The translations under genes were made by a program, and so were the position numbers. A stretch of 64,000 nucleotides of DNA from Proales similis (lineage: Eukaryota; Rotifera; Eurotatoria; Ploima; Proalidae), in assembly GCA_019059635.1 (NCBI GenBank), contig JAGVRJ010000005.1, positions 248,001 through 312,000 of the forward strand. The letters run 5' to 3'. Shown here piece after piece: positions 12,266-22,049 of the stretch. Numbering within the stretch: the first letter of the stretch is position 1; each line of letters begins with the position of its first letter. Below the pieces are notes generated by a model. The model had not been told where the DNA came from. It did no database searches and saw only the letters and a program-made list of their open reading frames with translations.

Positions 12266-13205
12266 ATGGGAATGAACGCCAAAATTCTTGTGCTGGGCAA
12301 TTCGGGTGCAGGCAAAACGTCACTTTGCCATCGATACACGCGCGAGAAATTCAATCGAAACTCCAAGCCAACAGTGGGAGGTTGGTACCATTTTGTTGAA
12401 GGCTCTCTTCCGGCCTATTCAGAATCGAGATGTACTCATTGCTATCTAATCTCTTGTTTGAACAGTTGAGTTCTTCACCAAAAAGATTCAAGCCAACAAC
12501 GACGGAGGTGGCGGCGACGACGACGACGACAACACTTTCAACCTTCAATTCTGGGACATTGGCGGCCAAGAGCGCTACATACATCTGACACACGTCTACT
12601 ACAAGAACGCTGACTTTTGTCTGGTTGTGTTTGATCTGACTAGTCGCGAGTCGTTTTTGGCAACCGCTCGCTGGAAACGCGACCTGGACGAAAAGATGAG
12701 CGTGGACAGCTCGTCGCCATGTCCATGCTTGCTAATCGGCAACAAAGTATTCCACAAAGTTTCACCATCTTCCGATTCGTTCGATTTCAAGCTCAAACTC
12801 AAGTGCGATCTACCTCAGCGCGTGCTCGAGCAGACCGAGATCGCCGACTTTTGCGCCAAACACGGTAAGTGCGCTCGTCACTGCTTTATCTTGACGCTTC
12901 TCAAGTGAGCAATCACAAGGCTTCTACGGTTACATGGAGATATCGGTGAAAAAGGACATAATGGTCAAAGAGACGATCGAGTAAAGAGAACCGCTTTCTC
13001 AAATGCCACTCGATTTAATCAAATCTTGCTGATCAGGTACATAAGCGACTTGGTCTGGAAGCAAATGAACAAGCGAATCGAGAATGAATTGAAGTGTTTG
13101 CTGGGCAAAGACTCTATCAGCTTGTCCTACGAGGACAAGCATCGGCAGATGGAGAAAATAAAAACCGGCTGCCTGGCAATCAAGAAAACTTCAAACTGCT
13201 GCTGA
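12266..13205 (+). CDS. Rab32/Rab38-like small GTPase
   Basis: Membrane-trafficking GTPase. Exons: 12266-12380, 12466-12746, 12804-12864, 12920-12980, 13037-13205; introns 55-85 bp; 228 aa. P-loop GNSGAGKTS; switch II WDIGGQERY (family usually WDIAGQERF); NKCD formed across intron 2; a degenerate SAK-box position reads EISVKKD. The C-terminus TSNCC is a double-cysteine geranylgeranylation site. The segments TARWKRDLDEK and FCAKHGFYGYMEIS match the Rab32/38 group (lysosome-related organelle biogenesis). Oddity: a Gly/Asp-rich insert (GGGGDDDDDD) in the beta2-beta3 hairpin just before switch II. ATG 12266 directly follows CCTAAG, so an upstream exon or trans-splice site is possible. Confidence 0.88.
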
Positions 13206-13582
13206 AATAATCGTCGGCATTTATTTTAACTTTTGCGTCTCTTTTTTAATTTTTTTTTATTTATTCAATTTTTGCACGCGCTCGCTTGAACTCACTCACA
13301 GGCACACAGAACAAAAAATTCAATTTTTTTTTACTTCTTTTCTCAAATTCCAATCGTATGCAGCGTCTTCATTCATGCGCGTCTCGTCTTGCTCACTCAA
13401 ATTGCGTCCATAAAAGTTAACGAACAAAGTCAAAGCCTGAAAGAGTCGGTCAACACAGCTGATGCACTTGGCGGACGGCTGAGATTTTAGTGCAAACTAG
13501 TGAATATTCTTAAAAATAAAACAAATGTAAACGAAACAAAGTGATGAGAGGCTCGTGTTGAGCATTTGTTGGCATCGGTCGG
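13206..13582. other. convergent 3' spacer (Rab / CEP41)
   Basis: T-rich, non-coding, with several TTTATT/AATAAA-like signals on both strands. Holds both 3'UTRs. Confidence 0.5.
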
Positions 13583-15031
13583 CTAGCAAGGCTTCCACGG
13601 CTGATTGTGAATAGAAGAGGTCGTCTTGGAAGAGCTGAGCGACGCCTTGGACACACTGCTGTATCGACTGGAGGCTTTTGAATAGCGGCTGAGACGCGAA
13701 GTAGAATCGTTGTCCATCAACGAGTCCTCCAAGTACTGATTCAGCTTTTCGATGTCGTCGCGATCGAACGTTTTCTTCCACGCAAGTTCAACATCGCCGC
13801 CTCTGCTCTGACTGGACATGCTGAGCATCGAGCCGGCAGCGGTCTTCGGCTTCTCTTCTCGGATCGTCTGCAGCAAGTACCTCGGCATGGTGCCGGTGAT
13901 CAGGCCTTCGGGAAATTTCTTGAACGCCAGCTTGAGACCACCCGACAGCATGAAAAGGTTGTCATAGCCACGCTGGACCATGGTGGTCGCTGCCCGCGGA
14001 GCGATTTTCTCGTCGTCGTCGTAGACCACAATGATCTTGCCCGGCTGGTTTTTGTAAGCCAGCAGCTCGGGCGTTTCGTTGTTGACGCTTCGAGAGAGCA
14101 TTGCGATCGGATAGTTGAGAGCCGAGATTATGTGACACTGCTCATATTCATCACGATCGCGTATGTCCAGCAGCAGGTATGGCATGTCCAAATCCTGCTG
14201 AAGAACTTGCAAGTTCTTGGCCGCTTCTTTGTACTGATGCTCACGTCGAATTGCGTCGTATGAGTCCAGCTCGCCCACTCCGCGTATGACACTTGAACCA
14301 ATTTTGCTTTATGATTTGAGCTCTTCTCCGCCATACAAATGCGATGCTCACCTCTGCAATGTTGACACACGACTCGAATGCATCTCGTCTCTGTAGCTGC
14401 TCATCCGATCTGACATAAGCGCAAGTGCTTCCATCGTTCGATTTGAATCAATCTGGCTCTCGTCTTGGACCCGAAATTTCCACAAATCTGCAAGCAAAAG
14501 CGAAAAAAAGCTCAACTCACCGTCCAAGTGCGCGTCTCGTTCGAGTGCGTCGACCTCTGACACTTGAAGCAACTAAATCGGGCCAGAATGATAAAAAATT
14601 GAGAAGCGAAAAACAAATAATCGTTCACAAACCAGTTGCACAAACGTAGTGATTTTCATTCGCTTGAATATCTCGTCGGGTTGAAAGCGATAATCTATTG
14701 ATTTGAAGCAGCAAATCAGCCATTTCCGCACAGAACTCGATCGATCGAGTCTACTCACTTGATTTGATCTCTTCGATTCGCTTCAAGTATTTGGTCACGC
14801 TCATGCCTGCAGAGTGAAAGCAAAACCTTTAAAAGGGAGACGAGCAGCTTGTTTGTTTCAAATGCACTGACCAGTGTCGATGGTTGGCTTGACATTCTCG
14901 TACTTGGGGTTTCGCTTTATTGTCCTCTCCAACGGCTACAATCTTCAATGAAGCTAAGACTGAAAGAAGCAGGAAAACGAATTTCAACCAACATGAAGCT
15001 TCTTCGGCTTGGACGTGTTGAACGCAGACAT
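13583..15031 (-). CDS. CEP41: centrosomal protein CEP41
   Basis: Ciliary/centrosomal protein needed for tubulin glutamylation in axonemes (family knowledge). The short first coding exon from ATG 15031 begins MSAFNTSKPKKLH, then IKRNPKYENVKPTIDTG, matching the vertebrate N-terminal NPRY..IK..LDTG block. Next comes a tract with FQPDEIFKRMKITTFVQLV. The last large exon (13583-14278 plus) holds the rhodanese-like domain: LLLDIRDRDEYEQCHI, then IVVYDDDEKIAPRAATTM and NLFMLSGGLKLAFKKFPEGL. The rhodanese active-site position lacks cysteine, as in the family, so it is not a sulfurtransferase. It ends NQPWKPC, close to the vertebrate GKPWK terminus. Five or six exons. Confidence 0.93.
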
Positions 15032-15506
15032 TGCACCAGCGGCAGCTATTCGATCGGATTTGGTGAATTTAGAGTGTAGGGCTGTTGAATTGAAATATTT
15101 GCTTCTAGTGTGGCTCTGGCCGTATGTGCGTTCGTTTCAATAATAATGTTCACAGTTTGAGTGTTGAACTATTTCCATGGCAACGCGGCAAATGTGAATC
15201 TGTGATGTGCGTAGGTCCGGCCTCAGTCTGAATGCGCATCGAACAAAACCAATTTGCATTCGCCCGCCCCGCCCCCGTTCAATCAGCCAGCGCGACCTTG
15301 AATAAAATCGCCAATCGACCAACCTGCCATTCGTCGTCAAACTAAATTTCTTTTTGCCAAATCTTTTTGTTTATTAAAAGAGAAGTAGCTGACTGGAGCG
15401 CTAAAATTCAACTTTTTCATAGTCGAGCATTGAGGAGATTAGAGAATGTGTGTGTGAGTGTGAGAGGGACTCTTAATTCTGAATTTAGACGAGCAAGTGA
15501 AAGCGA
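15032..15506. other. spacer between CEP41 promoter and DAGL 3' end
   Basis: No exon supported. Contains a short GT-rich run near 15450. Confidence 0.4.
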
Positions 15507-18007
15507 TCAATTGAGTCTAATTGGAATTGTGCTGTTGAAATAGCTGAGTGCATTGTCGACCGCGTTCGGAAAGTGGTCCATCAGCATTCGATTAGTGATC
15601 ACTATTTTCTTAAACTCTTCCTGGTCGGCCCAACGCGAATCGTATGCCACAGGTCTCTCAGCGCCTGACGTGCCATTCAGACAGCAGAAGCAGCAGCAAA
15701 GCGCTGTGCATGAAGGTCGAGGCGAACTGCTCGCATCGTTGCTGCTGCTTAGTCTGTAGATGTAGAGAATGTTGCCGGGAAGCTGCAGCTCGGGGTAGAC
15801 GCTGTACGCCTCTTTTTTGAGCTTTTTCACTTGCTCGCGAGCGAGAGAAATGGCCGTTTTTATCTTTTGCGTTTGACTCGTCTCGGTCAAGTTCTCAGAA
15901 CTGGAAGCGCCAAGCTCGCATCTTGCATGTTGGCCGTCACTGAACGCATTGGCTTGGACAAGCCCGTTTACAACCGTCCTATCCTCCACGCCTGACTCGT
16001 TCTCGTCGTTTGAGCGCGATAAGTCTATTAATAGACTCCGGCTGTTCACACTCTCGTTGAGAGGATCATTCTCCTCGTCGCTCAGCTCGCTCAGATCGCT
16101 TATGCCCAACGCTGGCTCGTTTCTCGCCTCGTCGTAGTGAATTCTCGGCTGTTTGTTGGAATTCCAGCAAAAGCTTATCGAATAGGTCCAGATGAGTTGA
16201 TACTTTGGCATTCGGCATTCGTGAAGCGCCTAAATGTGGCCCGATCAGAACCGAATTGAGATTTTAAAAGTCGATCGACTCGCTTGCCTTTAAGATGCTT
16301 CCTTTAAGATTGTGCACCGATCGGATCGAGAGACGAGACACAATGTCGTCGCCGAGCACCACGCTCATCACAAACGACCGCGTATACTCGACCAGCTCCT
16401 TTGAAATGAGCCCTCCCGGCGGACTGTACGCTATGCAGCGCACGCCCGGATAAAGGGACTTGAGTTTGAGCGCGAGAATGACGGCCGTTCCGGCGCCCAG
16501 ACTGTGCCCGGTCACCATCAGGCCATAGTCCTTTAAAAGCAAGGAGATCACCTTCCGGACGGCAGCTGGCGTCTGCTCTTTCTTCTTACTTTGTATTTGC
16601 TAAATGCAGACTCGAGTAGATTTTCTTGAATTATTTTCTCGTAAATGTTCTCGGCCGTCTTCAAGATTCCGATGTGGCAAGGCTGATCGCGTAGGCCGTC
16701 CACGTGAAATTTGCCACAGTCGGCCGTCATGTCAGTGATCACGTCCCTTTTGCGAGGAATTTTTTACACAAGCAAACGGGCGAATAGCAAAGCGAAGGTG
16801 CTCACCTCAGAGATAGAGTGCCTCGGATCGCAATCACCAGCGTTTGCCGAGCGTGGTCAACCGAAATGCAAAAAGGCACTTGAAACAGCTCGTTTGTGAA
16901 ATTCGCATAGATCAGGTCAGATTCGTTGATTTTAGAGAGCAGCTTGAACGCTTTGAAATGGCGCCTTGACCGAGTGTCGCCCAGAATGATCGCAGTCTTG
17001 GCCATCTCTTCCAAGTCGGTGACCGCGCTGGCCTCAGTGCTGTCGGGCGAACAACACGACGGCGAGCAGTAGATTTGCTTGAAACCGCTCACGTTGTTCA
17101 TGTAAATGAAATAGGCCCACGTGTAGGTGGCGGCCGCGTATCGGAAGAAATGGCACGCTTCGTTCACATTCATCCATGGGGCCAGCTTGCTGCGATCGAC
17201 GCGCGACGGCGAGCGTTTACTTCGCACCTCACGCTTGAACTGATCGACCTCGCGGATGCTGAGCAGGATCAGACCGGCCAAGATGTCAGACGGAACTAGA
17301 TTGGCGCCTCTGAACAGCCGCTCGAGCAGCGAGCTTATTTGCCTGTACGAGTTCTTGTAGTGCTGGTGGCGGCTGTTGCCTCTGTAGGTTGTGCAGCAAA
17401 ACAGACAGAGTGAGAGCTTCTTCAGTCTCGAGTAGAATATCTCCTGCTTGGCGTGCACCTCGTCCTCGGCCAGTTTGGCAAACGGATCGAACACAATGAT
17501 GAGCACTACGATCATGAACACAATGGCGCTCACGCCGAACAGCACGTTGGCAAGCACAATCACGTAGACTGCAATGTTGCAGTGGATCCAGTTGTCCCTA
17601 AACACCCAATAGATGCCCAAAATGCTCCAGGCGAACTCGAAGAGCGCCATCGCAGCCCTCAAGTAAAGGAAAACGTTGATGCGTCGGCGCGGCTTCTCGT
17701 ACGTGATCGTGCCCTGTGCGCTCAAGTAGACCACACAGAACTGAACCAGCGTGATCGAGCCCATCAAGCCCATATAAACGAGATAATAGAGATGGAGTTC
17801 ATTCGGCTGCTCACAGTCGAAGCGAGCCTTGAATTTGATGTAATAGTAAATCTGTGGAATGGAAGCAACGAGTCGAAACACAAGTTCGATTAGCGCCGGA
17901 TAGAACAGGTCGTCGGAAGCTTCAAAAAATTAAAATTGAAACGACAACGAGCAGACGAGACTCTTACCTGCGTTCCATCGGCGACCGAACAGCACTATCG
18001 CGGGCAT
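15507..18007 (-). CDS. sn-1-specific diacylglycerol lipase (DAGL alpha/beta family)
   Basis: Serine lipase that cleaves diacylglycerol to 2-monoacylglycerol, the 2-AG endocannabinoid source in animals; plasma membrane. The N-terminus MPAIVLFGRRWNAA joins SDDLFYPAL across a short intron and matches the vertebrate MPGIVVFRRRW...SDDL start, which fixes the ATG at 18007. Four TM helices follow (17850-17480). The lipase domain contains VIAIRGTLSLRD, the nucleophile elbow VTGHSLGAGTA (about 16500), the IAYSPPGGL strand and VLGDDIVSRLS, whose Asp is the likely catalytic acid. A poorly conserved insert (15780-16200: acidic/Ser-rich, then SLAREQVKKLKK) precedes a final domain ending near NRMLMDHFPNAVDNAL, typical of the family. 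Length near 770 aa is between alpha and beta; no long proline-rich tail. Confidence 0.94.
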
Positions 18008-18416
18008 TTCTCCGACTCGATCACCTACTCGATCAAGCTGAATTTCATATCTAAAACAAAACTGAGAGCACTCAGAAGCGGCTAAATGTAAGTAATAAAT
18101 GAACGACGCAGATGAGGCCGATTGACAGAAGGCGTTCAACAGCCGATAAGACCTTGAGAGGAGAGGCCCTCACCTGAGAAATGCAAACGAAAACCAGCAG
18201 CCGTTGCAACAAAATTCAAGTTCGCCTGACTAATCGAGATGCCAGCCAGTCTGTATGTGCGACTGAACGTATGGAAACTGCACCATTTTATGCAGCATAA
18301 ATTTCAGGCGCGAATTTGAATGAACTATGTATAATTGCTCATTTTATTCTTAGATGACAACGATCGCGAGTTGAGCAATCACAAGAGCCAAACGAAAAGC
18401 GCCAAGCTGCGAAGCA
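18008..18416. other. divergent promoter region, DAGL (-) / PNKP (+)
   Basis: 409 bp shared upstream region of two divergent genes. No coding exon seen. Confidence 0.45.
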
Positions 18417-20056
18417 ATGGCTCAGAGACAAACGTCACTAAATGCCTATTTTGGCTCGGGCAAGTCCTCTCCATCGCGTAAGTAATCTTGTTTAGTCACA
18501 TTGTGTAATAATTGAATCACGGGAACCAGTAGCGAGCGTGGTTGCCACGCTACATCCCACCCAGATTGGTTCGGCTGCTTTTCACGACGCGTTTTGACTT
18601 GTCCCGGTCTTGTCGAGGCGTGTAATCACCGATTCGTGTATAAAGCCGCTTTCTTCGCTTCAAAATAAACACCAGACAGCTTTGAAATTTAGCATTTTAA
18701 CACAAACGCGCAAAATTAAGAGATGGCTCCCAAGAAGCGAAAGATAAACGCCAGCAAGACCGAGGAGACGAGCGGAGACGAGCAGAAATGTGCGAAAAAA
18801 GGTCGAACGACGTCGGCACTCGGATTTGACCTTGAGTGGAACGAGCACGGAAAGAAAAACTCGAAAAACATTCCGCCTCTGATTTACTTGTGGTCGAAGA
18901 GTCAAGCCGGCTGCAGCAAAGTGGCCGCATTTGACATCGACCACACGATAATCACGACCAATAGCGGAAGAAGCTTTGCGACCGGTGCCAACGACTGGAA
19001 ATGGTTCGACGCCAGTGTGCCCAAAAAGCTCAAGCAGCTTCACGGCCAAGGCTACCGCGTTCTGTTTGTGACCAACCAGGCCGGCATAGAGAAAGGCAAA
19101 GTGAAATTTGCCGAGCTAAAGAGCAAATTTGAAGCCATGCTTGCCGAGCTTGACCTTCCAATATTCATAATGATCGCCACGGGCGAGAATCATTTTCGAA
19201 AGCCGTCCACCGAGATGTGGACGTTCTTCGAAAAGAACTGCAACCAGAAAGTAGCAATTAGCAAAGACGAGTCGATATTTGTTGGCGATGCTGCCGGAAG
19301 GCCGAAATTCTGGGCACCAGGCAAACCCAAGGACTTTTCCTGCGGAGATCGAATGTTTGCGCACAACGTAGGAGTGAGTAAGTCTTGCAAATAGCCACTA
19401 GTCTCTTAATAAGTTTGATTTACGTCGCTATTTTCAAAGAATTTCAAACGCCCGAAGAGTTTTTCCTCGGACACGCGCCAGTGCCTTTCGACTGGGGCTC
19501 AATAGACCCGAACGAGCTGCTGAAGAAGCTCGAGAGCAAAGGCAAATCGAGCGGCCCTCAAACCTACCATAAACAAGAACAAGAAATGGTCTTGCTTGTC
19601 GGTCCGCCCGCTTCTGGAAAGAGCACATTTGTGAAAAGATATTTTCTACCTCATGGCTATGTGCACGTGAACAGAGACACTCTGCATACGCAAGAGAAAT
19701 GTTTAAAGGCGGCGGCCAACGCCCTGCAGGAGGGAAAGAGCGTGTGCATTGACAACACAAATCCTTCAAAACGAGTGCGAGCCGAGTACATCGCGCTGGC
19801 CAACGAGCACAAGTTGAAGAGCGTCAGATGCATAAAAATGAACACCGATTTTGAGCTGTGTCATCATTTGAACTACGTGCGCCAGAACATGACCAAAGGC
19901 GAAGTGAGACGCATACCCGACGTCGGCTACAACATGTACAAAAGCAACTACGAAGATCCGCACGCGTCCGAGGGCTTCACCCAAATATTGACGATCGACT
20001 TTGTGCCCAAGTTCGATAATGCCCAGCACGAGTCCGTTTTCAAACAGTGGACTTGA
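18417..20056 (+). CDS. PNKP: bifunctional polynucleotide 3'-phosphatase/5'-kinase, FHA-less
   Basis: DNA-end repair enzyme that removes 3' phosphate and adds 5' phosphate at strand breaks; nuclear. Phosphatase domain: FDIDHTI (DxDxT nucleophile motif), FVTNQAGIEKGK, KPSTEMW, and FVGDAAGR with the metal-binding GD. Kinase domain: Walker A GPPASGKST, HVNRDTL, CIDNTNPSKRVR; ends KQWT. Exons: 18721-19377 and 19440-20056 (intron 62 bp), plus a proposed first exon 18417-18477 (MAQRQTSLNAYFG...) joined in frame by a 243-bp intron (444 aa total). Without it, translation would start at ATG 18723 (MAPKKRK, a likely nuclear localisation signal). The N-terminal FHA domain of vertebrate PNKP is absent. 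TATAAAG at 18640 could drive an alternative transcript lacking exon 1. Confidence 0.93.
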
Positions 20057-20108
20057 TGAACTGCCGTTCATCGTTTTCAAATCATTTCTTTTCCAATTCA
20101 TTTTTGTA

Positions 20109-20114
20109 TTTATT
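20109..20114 (-). terminator. poly(A) signal (TTTATT on +) of the small two-TM gene
   Basis: AATAAA on the minus strand, about 53 bp after that gene's stop. It lies upstream of the PNKP signal, so the two transcripts overlap at their 3' ends. Confidence 0.6.
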
Positions 20115-20156
20115 TAAAAAAAAAATTCGGATGACTAGAATGAGAATGTTCTTGAG

Positions 20157-20162
20157 AATAAA
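20157..20162 (+). terminator. poly(A) signal AATAAA of PNKP
   Basis: Canonical hexamer 101 bp after the PNKP stop and 5 bp before the complement of the stop codon of the opposing gene. Cleavage would therefore fall inside that gene's coding sequence. Confidence 0.7.
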
Positions 20163-20166
20163 ATGT

Positions 20167-20598
20167 CTAATAGTAAATTCGCGACTCGCTCCGGGCCAGA
20201 TTGAGTTGGCTCGATTGAGAATTGCTCAGGTACTGCTGGCGTGGAGAGAACGATATGGACGGTATTGGAAGAGATCGCCTGCTGCTCAAACGCTTCTCTT
20301 TGGCACGCATCAGCTGATATGTGGTGAGGCCGACAAGCACGAAAAAGGCCACCAGACTGAGGGCGAATAAAATGTAATAAACCTAGAAACGCATTCAATT
20401 GGGTCAATGCTGACTCTATTTTGAGCCGGTTAGGCTTACTGTTTTCTGTTCGCTGAATTGAGAGGCGATCGCCAAGTAGAGGAATATGGCAGCCAGAGCG
20501 AGAAGAAAGAACGCAAACAGCGCGGTCAGATGAGCACACCGTTGAATGTGTCGCGCTCTTATTTTTGTCGACAGGCGTTCACTGCGAAGAAATATCAT
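20167..20598 (-). CDS. small two-transmembrane protein, unknown
   Basis: Two exons flank a 57-bp intron (gtaagc...ttctag). Exon 1 has a basic cytosolic start (MIFLRSERLSTKIRARHIQR) and helix 1 (LTALFAFFLLALAAIFLYLAI). Exon 2 gives helix 2 (YYILFALSLVAFFVLVGLTTY), then a basic Ser-rich tail ending ESRIYY. The frame stays open upstream of this ATG for about 50 acidic codons without another ATG, back to a CTTGCAG acceptor-like site near 20742. An extra 5' exon further right is therefore likely and the N-terminus given is provisional. The paired helices and short tail recall small TMEM proteins, but I do not recognise a family. Confidence 0.6.
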
Positions 20599-20759
20599 CT
20601 CGGCGGTGTCCGAATTCAAGTCGGAATGCGAATCTACGAGTTGAAAGTTGCTGTCTGTTAAATCCGATTCAAATCGGCATTCAAATTCAGAATCTTCTTC
20701 TCGACCGCAAATTAAAATGTCAGGCGAGCGAATTGGCCTGCAAGAGCTGTCATAAACTC

Positions 20760-22049
20760 AACCGTGAATGTCTGCGAACGTTTTGAAAGAAAATCGATAG
20801 CGGTCAACAGCGGCAACAAAATAATTTAGCAGCCATCAGGGTGTGGGCGGGCAGGCAGGATGAAGCATCTGCTCTCATCGTTGGCATCTCATTATCAGAC
20901 CGGACGAGCGAATATTCGCAATTAACGAAAAACAGCCAAATTGACTGCGACACTTTTGCCAGTTAAATTCAAGTTGCTCAACAATTGCCACCAGCATCAT
21001 GATCGTCACCAGCCTCGTCGCAATTTATTTCAATCGTATATTATGAAAGGCGTTTGATTTATCGACAAACATCATCATCATCATCATGGGCACCGCCATC
21101 CGGCTGCGTGCATGTGTTTGTTTAAGTGATGGCGAGTTGCACACCACGGAAACGATTTCATTTTGTTTTTCGTTATTCTCGTTTCACTTTTTCCCGCGTT
21201 CTCGTGCCTATTTGGCTCGCGTTCAATCGATTATTCAGTTCTCGACTCGCGTCTTGAATTATTCAGAGTGAGCACGTTTACTCACACAAGCAGAGAAGAG
21301 CGCGTGCACGTAAACGCGTGATGTATGCGAGATTACTTGCGTAGCCAGTTATTTCGACTTTGAATGCCTGCAATCGACTCCAAATGGGCTCTCGTTTCAT
21401 AGGACCGGGCAAACCGAGTCAACAAAGTGAAAATAAATAAACATACGATAGAAAAAAAAAGACAAGAGGCACAGCACAAGAAGGCTGTCAAATTTTAAAT
21501 TTAGTTAAAAATAAATTCTGGAAGGATAAAAATGAGTGAAGAAGAAGCGAATGATTAAAGAAGTGATGATGCTTTTTTCCAAAGGCCAAGAAAGCAGAAA
21601 TCATTGAGATGAAGTGAGAAATAAAGAGGAAGAGAGAAAGTGAGAGAAAGAGAGGCCGTGCTTATGTTGGCGTGTGTGTGTGGAGCGTGCGGTGTGAATT
21701 GAAATAGAATGCCGTGGTCGATGTAATGGCCAATTGGCCGTCAAAATTCAGCAAAATGATGGTAAACGAAGAAAGGATTGTTATCTGAAGCAGAGTGGTG
21801 AATATGATCAAAGAGAGGGGAGAATCGGTACAAGATTGAATTAAACCGCTTGGCAATATTAGAGCGAGTAAATAAAACAAACAAACAGAGAGAGAGAGAG
21901 AGAGAAAGAGGGGCAAACGAAGGAGAAATAATAATAAGAATGAAAAGTTGGCGTGCAGACGCTGTTTCCAAAATGAAACAAAACGAAAAGGAAAACAATA
22001 TGGTCTGATCGCCGACGCGGGCCTATTCTCTGCTCATAGGCGCTGTTTG
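20760..22049. other. gene-free block upstream of the two-TM gene
   Basis: No exon I can support, apart from a possible unseen 5' exon of the two-TM gene. Contains a CAT trinucleotide run (about 21070-21085) and GA-rich simple sequence (about 21620-21650, 21886-21912). Confidence 0.5.

Noticed and set aside
21060-21090. CATCATCAT run as a His-rich coding segment
   Set aside because: No supporting frame or splice sites; a plain trinucleotide repeat.
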